In this document: positions 43,864 to 52,324 of the stretch, piece by piece | How positions within the stretch are numbered: the stretch's first letter is position 1 | How the letters are laid out: each line of letters opens with the position of its first letter | Assembly: GCF_029051645.1 (NCBI RefSeq) | Contig: NZ_JAACFS010000041.1 | Location: 1 to 64,000 of the forward strand | Length of the DNA stretch: 64,000 bases | DNA from: Bradyrhizobium sp. CSA112 | GTDB taxonomy: Bacteria; Pseudomonadota; Alphaproteobacteria; Rhizobiales; Xanthobacteraceae | Direction: 5' to 3' | Made by a program: the position numbers and the translations under genes | The notes under the pieces: model-generated | What the model was told of the DNA's origin: nothing | Seen by the model: only the letters and a program-made list of their open reading frames with translations | Databases searched by the model: none

Positions 43864-44853
43864 ATGAACCGCCGCGAACTTCTCAAAACCGCCGCCGCGC
43901 TGCCGCTGGCGCAGACCACGCTCTCGCACATCGCCTTCGCGCAAAGCCCATACCCCTCGCGCAACATCACCATGATCGTCCCATTCCCGCCGGGCGGCCA
44001 GGCCGATCTCGCCGCGCGCCCTGTGGCGCAGGCGTTGGAGCGGATCCTCGGCAAGCCCGTGATCGTCGACAACCGCGCCGGCGGCGGCGGCGGATCGGTC
44101 GGCAATGCGGCGGCGGCGCGCGCCGAGCCCGACGGCCACACGCTGTTGATGACGCTGTCCTCGCTCGCCGTGTTGCCGGAAGCCGACCGCTTGTTCGATC
44201 GCCCGGTGGCGTATGAGGTCTCGCAGTTCGCGCCGATCGCGCGCGTGCTGGCCGATCCGACCCTGCTGGCGGTGCCGGCGTCGGCGCCGTGGAAGACGCT
44301 GCAGGATTTCGTCGATGACGCCAAAAAGCGTCCCGGGCAAATTCCCTACGGCTCGTCCGGTCCCTACGGCACGCTGCATGTGGCGATGGAGATGTTTGCG
44401 GCCAGCGCCGGCATCAAATTGCTGCACGTACCGTTCCGCGGCGCCGGCCCTGCGCTGACTGCACTCTTGAGCGGCACCGTGCAGGCGGTGGCGTCGGCTC
44501 CGGGCACGCTGAAGCAGCAGGTCGATCACGGCAAGATGCGCGTCCTCGCCAATTGGGGCGCCGAGCGCATCAAGAGTTTCCCTGATCTGCCGACCTTCAA
44601 GGAGCTCGGCTACAAGGATGTCGAGTTCTACATCTGGGCGGGATTGTTCGCGCAAGCAGCCTTGCCGGCGCCGATCATGACGCGGCTGCGTGAAGCAATG
44701 GCGGAAGCGGTAAAGGCGCCCGAGGTGGTCAAGACGTATGAGACCGCCGGCAGCCCGGTCGCTTATCTGGACGCGCCGGAATTTGCAAAGTTCGTTGCGG
44801 AAGACAGCGCGCGGCTGGTCGCGGCGGTGAAGAAGATCGGCAAAGTGGAGTAG
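43864..44853 (+). CDS. Orphan Bug-family periplasmic receptor
   Basis: This 329-residue receptor starts MNRRELLKTAAALPLAQ, a Tat-like signal peptide (RRELLK) ending SHIAFAQ. Its hallmarks are YPSRNITMIVPFPPGGQADLAARP, NRAGGGGGSVGNAA and PDGHTLL. It is the third intact Bug receptor in the window, and again no TctA/TctB gene adjoins. Its ligand is unknown. Nearby genes (LysR upstream, a Cys-rich protein downstream) give no hint. Confidence 0.82.
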   Translation: MNRRELLKTAAALPLAQTTLSHIAFAQSPYPSRNITMIVPFPPGGQADLAARPVAQALERILGKPVIVDNRAGGGGGSVGNAAAARAEPDGHTLLMTLSSLAVLPEADRLFDRPVAYEVSQFAPIARVLADPTLLAVPASAPWKTLQDFVDDAKKRPGQIPYGSSGPYGTLHVAMEMFAASAGIKLLHVPFRGAGPALTALLSGTVQAVASAPGTLKQQVDHGKMRVLANWGAERIKSFPDLPTFKELGYKDVEFYIWAGLFAQAALPAPIMTRLREAMAEAVKAPEVVKTYETAGSPVAYLDAPEFAKFVAEDSARLVAAVKKIGKVE

Positions 44854-44979
44854 GGAACCCGCTTCACAACTTTTTGTTCGCACTAACGTCGCGTGGCCGC
44901 ATTCATTCGACAGGCTTGATGCCCATCGCCGCGCGGAGTTCCCGCGTCAACTCGAAATCGAACAGAAAGGACGTGATCC

Positions 44980-45342
44980 ATGCCCACGCAGCGGATAGTC
45001 CTCAGCCTTGCCGTTGCGATCGTCGGCATTGGCGCCAGCCCCGTATTTTCGCAGGAATATCGCGGAACCTGGGAACAGCAGATGGCCTGCACACCCGACG
45101 TCTGGCGGCTCTGTGGCGACCAGATCCCGGATGCCAGCCGGATCGTGGCCTGCTTGCGGCAGAACACGCCGCAGCTCTCTCCTAATTGCCGTGCGGTGTT
45201 CGAATCGCAGGCCGACGCGCAGCCAGCGCCGCGCGGGCTGCAACAAAACGCACCACGTGCCCGCGCTCCGCAGCAGGGGCAGCCGCAAGCGGTACGGCCG
45301 CGGCCGATGCAGCCTCGGCCCTATTATGAGGAAGACTATTAG
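44980..45342 (+). CDS. Secreted cysteine-rich-repeat small protein
   Basis: This 120-residue protein has a signal peptide ending ASPVFSQ. One Cys-rich unit follows, with the spacing MACTPDVWRLCGDQIPD then SRIVACLRQNTPQLSPNCRAVF, the pattern of the cysteine-rich repeat family common in rhizobia. The C-terminal 50 residues are Pro/Arg/Gln-rich and unstructured. The four Cys may form two disulfides. It ends overlapping the convergent YbaK gene by 4 bp. The role is unknown. Confidence 0.72.
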   Translation: MPTQRIVLSLAVAIVGIGASPVFSQEYRGTWEQQMACTPDVWRLCGDQIPDASRIVACLRQNTPQLSPNCRAVFESQADAQPAPRGLQQNAPRARAPQQGQPQAVRPRPMQPRPYYEEDY

Positions 45343-45824
45343 GCCACAGCTTCGCGCTCGGGCCTGAGCTCGCAGACATCGACCCATTCAGCTCCGGTCA
45401 GCTCTGCCATGCGCGCCGGCGTGATCTTTACGGCGCTGTGGGTCGAGCCTGCGGCGGGCACCACGATGTCGAACGCCTTCAGCGAGACGTCGCAATAGAT
45501 CGGCAGCGGCGTCTTCAATCCGAACGGGCAGACGCCGCCGACCTCGTGGCCGGTAATCTCGGCGACCTCTTCGAGGCCGAGCATCTTCGGCTTTCCTCCG
45601 AACAGCGCCTTCACCTTCCTGTTGTCCATCCGCGACGTTCCGGCCGCCACGATCAGCACCACGCGGTCGCCGACCCGCAAGGACAGCGTCTTGGCGATCC
45701 GCGCCGGCTCGACGCCATAGGCTTCGGCGGCCAGCGCGACGGTGGCAGAACTCATGCTGGATTCGATCACGGAGATATCGGGCGCCTTTTCTGCGAAGAA
45801 GGCGCGGACGGACTCAAGACTCAT
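45339..45824 (-). CDS. YbaK/EbsC-type aminoacyl-tRNA editing-domain protein
   Basis: The 161-residue start at 45824 gives MSLESVRAFFAEKAPDISVI. The YbaK/ProX fold is shown by SSATVALAAEAYGVEPARIAKTLSLRVGDRVVLIVAAGTSRMDNRKVK (in pieces; the conserved Lys is in RIAKTL) and VGGVCPFGLKTPLPIYCDVSLKAFD. Such free-standing domains hydrolyse mischarged Cys- or Ala-tRNA. It lies directly after a haloacid dehalogenase gene on the same strand, only 1 bp away, so the two are co-transcribed. Confidence 0.85.
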   Translation of the reverse strand: MSLESVRAFFAEKAPDISVIESSMSSATVALAAEAYGVEPARIAKTLSLRVGDRVVLIVAAGTSRMDNRKVKALFGGKPKMLGLEEVAEITGHEVGGVCPFGLKTPLPIYCDVSLKAFDIVVPAAGSTHSAVKITPARMAELTGAEWVDVCELRPEREAVA

Positions 45825-45825
45825 T

Positions 45826-46572
45826 TCAGGACCTTTGGGCAGACACCAGGGCGGGCAGTTCGGCGAGGCCGTGGATGCGATGATCGGGCGCGACGCCAAG
45901 CTCGTCCATCTGGGTACGCAACGCCCAAAACATCGTCAATGGCGGCAGCGTCTCGCTTTCGAGGCAGGCGAGCGCCATCGCTTCCGGCGTCACCCGCTCG
46001 ATCCAGGCGACGTTGAGCCCGAATGCCTTGGCGCCGCAGGCGTCCCATGGATTGGCCGAGATGAACAGCACCTCGGCGGGCGGCACGTGCAGCGCCTCCT
46101 CGATCAGCGCGTAGACCTCGGGACTGGGCTTAAATGTTTTCTTCGCGTCGACGCTGATGACGGCATCGAGCACGCGGTCGAGCCCGCTGTTGTGCACCAG
46201 CGCGTCGAGCATATCAGGACTTCCGTTGGACAGGATCGCGAGCTTGCGATCCTTCATCGCCGAAAGTGCCGCAAGCGCATCCGGATAGAGATCGAGATGC
46301 AGATACTTGTCGATGATGCGTGCGAACGTGTCCTCGTCATACTGTAGTCCAAGGCTGGTGAGCGTGTAGGCCAGCGAGTCGCGCGTCACTTCGGAGAAAT
46401 CCTGGTAGTGCCGCATCAGCGAGCGCAGCCAGGTATATTCGAGCTGCTTGATACGCCAGACCTGGGTGATGATCCCGCCATAGCCGGGAAACGCGTCCTC
46501 GGTGACATCAGCCACCGACTGGACGTCGTAAAGCGTGCCATAGGCATCGAACACAACGGCTTTGATGGTCAT
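45826..46572 (-). CDS. L-2-haloacid dehalogenase type II (HAD superfamily)
   Basis: This 248-residue enzyme has the nucleophile motif VFDAYGTLYD (Asp at residue 9), RIKQLEYTWLRSLM, the SNG motif in LAILSNGSPDML, and the closing SANPWDACGAKAFGL. These are the landmarks of (S)-2-haloacid dehalogenase, which hydrolyses haloacetate or 2-haloalkanoates to the D-hydroxy acid. The catalytic Lys lies in KKTFKPSPEVY. It is next to the pseudogenised dienelactone hydrolase, stop and start overlapping by 4 bp, so both were one operon. Confidence 0.88.
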   Translation of the reverse strand: MTIKAVVFDAYGTLYDVQSVADVTEDAFPGYGGIITQVWRIKQLEYTWLRSLMRHYQDFSEVTRDSLAYTLTSLGLQYDEDTFARIIDKYLHLDLYPDALAALSAMKDRKLAILSNGSPDMLDALVHNSGLDRVLDAVISVDAKKTFKPSPEVYALIEEALHVPPAEVLFISANPWDACGAKAFGLNVAWIERVTPEAMALACLESETLPPLTMFWALRTQMDELGVAPDHRIHGLAELPALVSAQRS

Positions 46573-47413
46573 TTGACCTGCACTCCGTTGTCCATCTTCG
46601 TGTCGAGAAACTCAAGGAGCGCGGCGGCCGATTGATCTGCCGCCGATTGGTTGAATTCGAGATGATGTCCCTGAAGCTGAACGGGCGTCTTCAGGCCCGG
46701 CGCGTCGAAGGCGTGATGGGCGTCGGGATAGACAATGAGTTTGATCGGAACGCCCCGGTCCTTCTGCCGGGATATCCCCCAGCCGTCGCGGCCGGCCGCT
46801 AAATCGCGGCACTCGTTCGCCGAGTGCCAGTCATCCCGTTCGCCAATCAGGATCAGCGTGGGAACGGTCATATTCCCCTTCAATCTTTCGCAGCGTGGAT
46901 AGAACGCGACCGCCGCACGGAACTTGTTTGACGAGGCTTCCTCGGCAACACCGCGCTCGACCGACGAGAGGACCGACAAGCCGCCCATTGCGAATCCGAT
47001 TGCGGCAATGCGCGAAGGATCGACGGCGGGGTGCTGCGCCAGAAAGTCCAGGGCACGGTAAGCGTCGGAAGCGAAATTGGATAGCGTGCTTTCTCTACAG
47101 TTCGCCTTGTTGCCGCGCGGACCAAGGCTGTCCACCGACAGCGTCACATAACCCCAGACGCGATGCGCTTGCCCCATCGCTCGTCAATACGCCGCCAGTC
47201 TCCGTGGCAGCTATGCAGCAAGACCACCGCGGGCGAGGGGCCTGCGCCGCCCTTCGGGCGTCTCATGTAGCCCACCAGCGGATGCGAGCTTGCCAGTGGC
47301 GATTCCAGCTCGACGACGGTGCCCTCCGGCTGAGTTTGAGCCGAGGCGGATTCGATCGCATAACCGATCACGAATGCACCGGCGAGGGCAGCGACTTTGG
47401 CGAGGTTCGTCAT
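46569..47413 (-). pseudogene. Dienelactone-hydrolase-like secreted protein, frameshifted and lacking its nucleophile
   Basis: The N-terminal frame (47413-47144) has a signal peptide and PSPAVVLLHSCHGDWRRIDERW, ending KRIAS. The family continues one frame over with WGYVTLSVDSLGPRG. One lost base near 47155-47160 explains the shift. In the second part the nucleophile elbow reads GFAMGG: the expected Ser or Cys is Ala, a one-base change from Ser. The Asp (LIGERDDWH) and His (DAHHAFD) remain. Two independent lesions argue for a real pseudogene. Rejoined length would be about 280 residues. Confidence 0.8.
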
Positions 47414-47453
47414 GGACTACCTCCAGCGCAAAAAAAGCGCGCGGGTGGTATCC

Positions 47454-48338
47454 TTATATACCCAAAATCTTCCGCGCGTTGGCCTTCAAGATCTTCGGCC
47501 GGATTTCCTCGCGGATGTCGAGTTTTGCGAAATCCGCCAGCCAGCGGTCCGGCGTGATGACAGGCCAGTCCGAGCCGAACAGCATCTTGTCCTGCAGGAT
47601 CGAGTTGATGTAGCGGACGAGGATCGGCGGAAAATATTTCGGCGACCAGCCGGAGAGGTCGATATAGACATTCGGCTTGTGGGTTGCGACCGACAGCGCC
47701 TCTTCCTGCCAGGGGAAGGAGGGATGCGCGAGGATGATCTTCAGGTCAGGAAAATCCGCCGCCACGTCGTCCATATACATCGGATTGGAATATTTCAGCC
47801 GCATCCCCATGCCGCCGGGCATGCCGCTTCCAACGCCGGTCTGCCCGGTGTGAAACAGCGCGATCGCGCCGCCGTCATTGATCGCTTCATAGAGCGGATA
47901 GGCCATGCGGTCGTTGGCGTAGAAGCCCTGCATGGTCGGGTGGAATTTGAAGCCGCGGACGCCGTATTCCTCCATCAGCTTCTTCGCCTCGCGCACGCCG
48001 AGCTTGCCCTTGTGCGGATCGATCGAGACGAAGGGGATCAGGACGTCGAGATTATCGGACGCCACTTCCAGCATCTCGTAATTGTTGTAGCGGCGAAAAC
48101 CTGTCTCGCGCTCGGCGTCGACCGGGAAGATCACGGCCGCGATGTTCTTGGAGCGATAATAGGCCGCGGTTTCCGGCACGGTCGGCGGATGCTTGTGCGG
48201 CGACTTGAAGTATTCGGCCATGCGCTCCTGGAAGTTGTCATAGCCGTCGTCGCCATGAAGGCCGCAGGGCTCTTCGGCATGGGTGTGGATGTCGATCGCG
48301 ACGACTTTTTCGATATCGGGCAGCTTGAGCTTGGGCAT
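47454..48338 (-). CDS. Amidohydrolase (amidohydrolase_2 family)
   Basis: This 294-residue TIM-barrel metal hydrolase has the N-terminal metal motif IDIHTHAEEP, a later metal His within LAHPSFPWQEEAL, and the C-terminal FGSDWPVITPDRWL with the catalytic Asp. The family includes decarboxylases acting on aromatic or 2-pyrone acids, such as ACMSD and 4-oxalomesaconate-type enzymes. It diverges from two MaoC-type hydratase genes, with an AT-rich palindrome between them, which suggests one pathway for a (halo)aromatic or dicarboxylic compound. The substrate is unknown. Confidence 0.84.
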   Translation of the reverse strand: MPKLKLPDIEKVVAIDIHTHAEEPCGLHGDDGYDNFQERMAEYFKSPHKHPPTVPETAAYYRSKNIAAVIFPVDAERETGFRRYNNYEMLEVASDNLDVLIPFVSIDPHKGKLGVREAKKLMEEYGVRGFKFHPTMQGFYANDRMAYPLYEAINDGGAIALFHTGQTGVGSGMPGGMGMRLKYSNPMYMDDVAADFPDLKIILAHPSFPWQEEALSVATHKPNVYIDLSGWSPKYFPPILVRYINSILQDKMLFGSDWPVITPDRWLADFAKLDIREEIRPKILKANARKILGI

Positions 48339-48382
48339 CTCTTGGGTTTCCCGCCGGCTTGATTTTTGGGTCTGGAAAATTG

Positions 48383-48396
48383 ATTATACTATATAA
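48383..48396. promoter_or_regulatory. AT-rich palindrome in the amidohydrolase/MaoC divergent promoter
   Basis: TTATA (48384-48388) and TATAA (48392-48396) flank CTA, inside a locally AT-rich stretch. The minus strand reads TATAAT (48383-48388), a perfect -10 box 45 bp before the amidohydrolase start, and the plus strand TATACT (48385-48390). No good -35 was found on either strand. Confidence 0.45.
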
Positions 48397-48446
48397 CAAA
48401 TTCCGCAAGGCGGCAGAAATAAATGAGCGGAATCAGGGAGGATGGT

Positions 48447-48923
48447 ATGGCGCAGGCAGAGGCCTTCGAGACCGATTTCTGGAAAGATGCGAACTTGCGG
48501 AAAACATGGGACGACATCGTCCCGGGCGAGCCGCGCAAGACCATCCCTTACACGCTGACCAGGCACGCGATCGAGCTGTATTGCAGATCGGTCGGCGAAA
48601 CCAATCCGATCTATTTCGACGAGGCCTATGCCAAGACCACGCGCTATGGCGGGCTGATCGCGCCGCCCTCCATCCACATCCTCCTGATGTTTTCCTGCAC
48701 GCCCGCGGATGACTGGATGCGCTCGCCGGGCACCGTCAATGCCGGGCAGTCCTGGAGCTACAACATTCCGGCGCGCCCGGCCGACGTCATCACGTTGCAG
48801 GCCCGCGCGCTCGACAAGTTCATCAAGCGCGAGCGGCTGTTCGTGGTGCACGACAACGTCTTTTTCAATCAGAAAGGCGACGTAATCTGTTCCGGCCGCG
48901 GCTGGACGATTCGGCCGATGTGA
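48447..48923 (+). CDS. MaoC-like dehydratase subunit lacking the catalytic His
   Basis: GGGAGGA seven bases before the ATG at 48447 selects that start over 48423, giving 158 residues. The hot-dog fold is recognisable by ETNPIYFDEAYAKTTRYGGLIAPPS. In the catalytic position of MaoC enzymes (NPxH) this protein has Tyr instead of His, so it is probably the non-catalytic half of a heterodimer. The catalytic half is encoded 14 bp downstream. The first 25 residues are charged. Pairs of such small hydratases act in CoA-ester beta-oxidation or mesaconyl-type pathways. Confidence 0.78.
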   Translation: MAQAEAFETDFWKDANLRKTWDDIVPGEPRKTIPYTLTRHAIELYCRSVGETNPIYFDEAYAKTTRYGGLIAPPSIHILLMFSCTPADDWMRSPGTVNAGQSWSYNIPARPADVITLQARALDKFIKRERLFVVHDNVFFNQKGDVICSGRGWTIRPM

Positions 48924-48936
48924 GAGGGAGCGATCA

Positions 48937-49386
48937 ATGACTGCTACGTTCGATAATCTCTCCGCCGGCGACGTCATCGACGGCCCGAAATTCGCGGTCT
49001 CACGCGAATCCATCCGCCTGTTCTGCGATGCCTCGCTCGACTACAACCCGCTGCATCTCGACGACGACTACATGAAGGGCAATTTCGGCAAGACCAATTT
49101 TGGCGGCATCATCATGCACGGCATGAACAATTTCGGGCTGATCTCCCGAATGATCACCGATTGGGCCTGCCCCGCCGGTGCGGTCCACCGGCGGCTGGAG
49201 ACGCGGTGGGTCAAGCCGGTCCGGCCCGGCGATACCATCCAGCCAACAGGAATCATCAAGGCCAAGCAATCGACTGAAAAATCGCGCTGGGTGTTGATCG
49301 ATGTGGTGGTCAAGAACCAGGCGGGCGAAAGGGTCGCGACTGGCGAGGCCCTAGTCGAATTCCCGCGCGACCTGTTTTGCCAGTGA
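48937..49386 (+). CDS. MaoC-like dehydratase catalytic subunit
   Basis: This is a 149-residue hot-dog protein with the complete hydratase motif DYNPLHLDDDYMKGNFGKTNFGGIIMHG (Asp and His in the NPLHLDD stretch). It follows a sister gene whose His is replaced by Tyr. The two are co-transcribed with 14 bp between them, so they should form one heterodimeric (R)-specific enoyl-CoA hydratase or related lyase. The substrate is unknown. Confidence 0.83.
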   Translation: MTATFDNLSAGDVIDGPKFAVSRESIRLFCDASLDYNPLHLDDDYMKGNFGKTNFGGIIMHGMNNFGLISRMITDWACPAGAVHRRLETRWVKPVRPGDTIQPTGIIKAKQSTEKSRWVLIDVVVKNQAGERVATGEALVEFPRDLFCQ

Positions 49387-49507
49387 TTCCGTAGAGTTCC
49401 ACAGATGCGAGCTTGACGGCGACGCTCCACCAGGCCGAATGCCAAATAGTATAAGCCAGCGTTAGGTCCGGAACAGGACAGATGGAGCCGAAAACGGCGC
49501 GTTTGGA

Positions 49508-49536
49508 TTGACATACGCTCCCGCGCTGCTTAGAAA
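49508..49536 (+). promoter_or_regulatory. Sigma-70-type promoter for rpmJ
   Basis: A perfect TTGACA (49508-49513) is followed after 17 bp by TAGAAA (49531-49536). This is the best promoter match in the window. It lies about 110 bp before the rpmJ start, implying a leader of about 105 nt. Confidence 0.75.
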
Positions 49537-49648
49537 CCGCCCCATCCCGGGCGGTTGGCCGCTTTTCGGGATTGATCCCATTTTGCCACTTTCGGGTAGC
49601 TCAGGTTCGGGCCTCCAGCACGGCCTTTCAAAGCATCAGGATTGTCCC

Positions 49649-49774
49649 ATGAAGGTCCGTAACTCCTTGAAATCGCTGCGCGGGCGTCACCGCAACAACC
49701 GTCTGGTCCGCCGCAAGGGCCGGGTTTACGTGATCAACAAGGTGCAGCGCCGCTTCAAGGCCCGCCAAGGTTAA
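49649..49774 (+). CDS. rpmJ: 50S ribosomal protein L36 (Cys-free type)
   Basis: This 41-residue protein, MKVRNSLKSLRGRHRNNR then LVRRKGRVYVINKVQRRFKARQG, matches bacterial L36 of the zinc-free (YkgO-like) type. It has no Cys or zinc-binding motif, unlike the C+ form. The start is preceded by AGGA. A consensus promoter lies upstream. It is intact and monocistronic. In this lineage the Cys-free form is apparently the normal copy. Confidence 0.93.
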   Translation: MKVRNSLKSLRGRHRNNRLVRRKGRVYVINKVQRRFKARQG

Positions 49775-49865
49775 GCCTGGGGCGAAGCGGTTTTCTTTCC
49801 TCGTTTCACATGTCTTTGACGACGTGCCGCTTTGCGGCGCGGTTTTACGCGTCTAGACTTGGCGC

Positions 49866-50522
49866 ATGGCATTGAGATTCCCGGGCGCCCGTAACTGCCG
49901 GATTGCGGTCCTCGCCGCTGTCATGACGGCCGTGCCGGCGGCTGCTTTTGCCCAGGACGACCCCAGGGTCATTCCCCCGCCGAAAGCCCAGAAGAAATTG
50001 CCGGAAGCGCCGAGCAAGCTTCCCAAGGTCGGTGCCGATCGCACCCGCGGGCTGGATTTCCTGTTCGGCGCATTGAAAGCCGCCCCCGATGAAGCCAGCG
50101 CCAAGCATGTCGAGGCGCGGATCTGGGCGCTGTGGATGCAGACCCCGAGCGACACGGCTTCGCTGTTGATGCTGCGCGCCAAGGCCGCGATGGAAGCGCA
50201 GAAGGTCGACGTCGCGATGAAACTGCTCGATGCCGTCATCAAGCTGCGCCCCGATTATGTTGAGGCCTGGAACCGGCGTGCGACGCTGTATTACCTGAAG
50301 AACGACTACACCCGTTCGCTGGAGGACATCCGGCAGGTGCTGATCCGCGAGCCCCGGCATTTCGGCGCGCTGGCCGGGCTTGGCATGATCATGCAGGAAA
50401 TCGGCGACGAAAAGCGCGCGCTTGAGGCATTCCGCAAGGCGCTGGCCGTCAATCCGCATCTCGAAAAGGTGCCGGACCTGGTCAAGACTCTCACCGAAAA
50501 GGTCGAAGGCCGCGATATCTGA
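49866..50522 (+). CDS. Secreted TPR-repeat protein
   Basis: This 218-residue protein has a signal peptide (ending AAFAQ). About 60 residues of Pro/Lys-rich linker follow, then TPR helices from about residue 95: DTASLLMLRAKAAMEAQKVD, LLDAVIKLRPDYVEAWNRRATLYYLKNDYTRSLEDI (in pieces) and KRALEAFRKALAVNPHLEKV. TPRs bind partner proteins, probably in the periplasm. No catalytic motif is seen, and the neighbours give no hint about a partner. Confidence 0.8.
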   Translation: MALRFPGARNCRIAVLAAVMTAVPAAAFAQDDPRVIPPPKAQKKLPEAPSKLPKVGADRTRGLDFLFGALKAAPDEASAKHVEARIWALWMQTPSDTASLLMLRAKAAMEAQKVDVAMKLLDAVIKLRPDYVEAWNRRATLYYLKNDYTRSLEDIRQVLIREPRHFGALAGLGMIMQEIGDEKRALEAFRKALAVNPHLEKVPDLVKTLTEKVEGRDI

Positions 50523-50620
50523 TCTTTCGCGGTTAACCTTGATTCCGACCGCTTACGTCAGGCGGGAACGTGGCGCTGCCAAAGCGCTATTATTCGCTGA
50601 CTGCGTGACAGGAGCGAGCC

Positions 50621-50896
50621 ATGAAATCATCGCTGCTGGCCGGCGCGATGATTATCGCGACCGAAACCTGCGCTTTCGCGCAAGGCGGCTATTGGGTCGT
50701 AGGCGACCACGCGACCGGCAAATGCGAGATCGTCACGAGCAATCCCGTCATTAACAGCCAGGTTGGTGGCAACATCTATTTCGGAACCGGGCCGTACAAA
50801 TCAATCGACGATGCCAAGCTGGCCCGTTCGACCATTTCCCAGTGCCCGATCGTGCCGGAACCTCCTGCAGGAGCGCCGGACGAGAAGAAGCAATAG
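50621..50896 (+). CDS. Small secreted hypothetical protein
   Basis: This 91-residue protein starts MKSSLLAGAMIIATETCAFAQ, with a signal peptide and a GSAFAQ-like cleavage site. The mature part is YWVVGDHATGKCEIVTSNPV, with a single pair of Cys (GKCEI and ISQCP), and ends with an acidic/Lys tail. No known domain is recognised. Similar short secreted proteins occur widely in Bradyrhizobium. It overlaps no other gene. Confidence 0.6.
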   Translation: MKSSLLAGAMIIATETCAFAQGGYWVVGDHATGKCEIVTSNPVINSQVGGNIYFGTGPYKSIDDAKLARSTISQCPIVPEPPAGAPDEKKQ

Positions 50897-50904
50897 ACGC
50901 GGGT

Positions 50905-51084
50905 CTAGTGTATGGCGTTGCTGCCGCGGGCCATGCCGTCGAGACCCACCGCCGCGTAGAACTGCGCCAGTTCGGCCTCAAGCTGCTCGTTTACCCGCAG
51001 CAGGGCCTTGAGTGCGCCGCGGATGTCGCCATTGCAACTCGCTACGATCTGATCGATGGCGGCTTCGCTTGCGTCGGAAATCAT
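50905..51084 (-). CDS. Small hypothetical protein
   Basis: GGAGG eight bases before the ATG at 51084 gives a 59-residue protein, MISDASEAAIDQIVASC then NGDIRGALKALLRVNEQLEAEL and AQFYAAVGLDGMARGS. It is mostly helical (one amphipathic helix and a coiled-coil-like RVNEQLEAELAQF). The function is unknown. It lies convergent with the preceding small gene. Confidence 0.6.
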   Translation of the reverse strand: MISDASEAAIDQIVASCNGDIRGALKALLRVNEQLEAELAQFYAAVGLDGMARGSNAIH

Positions 51085-51331
51085 AGGGCAGTCCTCCGAT
51101 GATACGCTTGATACGCTTGGAACAATTTGTAGTGAGCGCCCTTGTTCCTGTGGATGTTGGGTACAACGCATGCGCCCGGCTACCCCCTAATCAGGCACGT
51201 GCACACATGGCGAAAGTGTCAGCGCCACTGTACAAATTTGCCAGTGACAGCAGTATGACCCCGCTATCCACAGGTTCGAGGCCCTGTGGACAATCCCGAA
51301 ACCCGCAACCGATCCGGGCCGTAGCTCGCCG

Positions 51332-52324
51332 GTGCAGAAAACAGGCCGGAAATTCTCGATGGCGGCAGTGATTGTAGCGGCAGCGCTGGCGGTGCTGGCG
51401 CTGGTCACGCAAATTGGCGTTTTTCTCGCACAGCGCGCCCATCCAGCCCGGGGCAGGATGGTCGAGGTGGCGGGTGGGGTACTCCACATCCTGGATATCG
51501 GCCCGCGCGATGCGGCCGGCCCGCCGATCGTGATGCTGCATGGCGCGAGTTCCAATCTGGAGGTGATGCGGCGGCCGGTCGGGGAACAGCTTGCCAGAAA
51601 GCACCGCGTGATCCTGATCGACCGTCCCGGCCATGGCTGGAGCACCCGCCTCCGGCTGGAGGATTCGACGCCCGAAATCCAGGGCCGGATGATCGGGGAG
51701 GCTTTGGCAAAGCTCGGCGTCGGCCAGGCGATCTTCGTGGTGCATTCCTGGGCGGGCGCCCTCGGCCTGCGCATGGCGCTGGATGAGCCGCAAACTGTGG
51801 CGGGTCTCGTGATGCTGGCGCCGGTCGCCTATCCCTGGCCGGGGGGCGTCGGCCGATACAACAAGATCATCGCGACGCCGGTGATCGGCCCGCTGCTCGC
51901 CTATACAATCACGCTGCCGCTCGGCCACTTGCTGGCCGAACGCGGCGCGCGCGTCGTCTTCCTCCCGCAGACCATGCCGGACGACTTTGTCAGGGACACT
52001 GCGACGCCGCTGCTGCTGCGGCCGCGCGAATTTATCGCCAACGCGCTTGACTTCGTGACGTTAAAGGCGGCGGTGGCCGAGCAAGCGCCGCGCTACGCCG
52101 AGATCACGGCGCCGATCACGATCATCACGGGCGATGAATCCGACAAAACGGTCTCGACCCGCATCCATTCGCGACCGCTCGCCGCCGCTGCGCCGAATGC
52201 GAGGCTGATCGTGCTGCCCGGCGTCGGCCACATGATTCAGCAAGCGGCGCCCGATCTCGCGATCGCAGAAGTGGAGGCGATGATGGGCGCGATGACGCTG
52301 AGGGCGGCAGCGGCGACCGATTGA
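51332..52324 (+). CDS. Membrane-anchored alpha/beta hydrolase
   Basis: This 330-residue protein has one N-terminal membrane anchor (AVIVAAALAVLALVTQIGVFL). The alpha/beta hydrolase core has VMLHGASSN (oxyanion loop), LIDRPGHGWS, the nucleophile elbow VVHSWAGALG (Ser in H-S-W-A-G), IITGDESDKT near the Asp, and GVGHMIQQ with the catalytic His. The triad is complete. The start is taken as GTG 51332. The substrate is unknown; family members range from esterases to haloperoxidase-like enzymes. It is monocistronic. Confidence 0.82.
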   Translation: MQKTGRKFSMAAVIVAAALAVLALVTQIGVFLAQRAHPARGRMVEVAGGVLHILDIGPRDAAGPPIVMLHGASSNLEVMRRPVGEQLARKHRVILIDRPGHGWSTRLRLEDSTPEIQGRMIGEALAKLGVGQAIFVVHSWAGALGLRMALDEPQTVAGLVMLAPVAYPWPGGVGRYNKIIATPVIGPLLAYTITLPLGHLLAERGARVVFLPQTMPDDFVRDTATPLLLRPREFIANALDFVTLKAAVAEQAPRYAEITAPITIITGDESDKTVSTRIHSRPLAAAAPNARLIVLPGVGHMIQQAAPDLAIAEVEAMMGAMTLRAAAATD

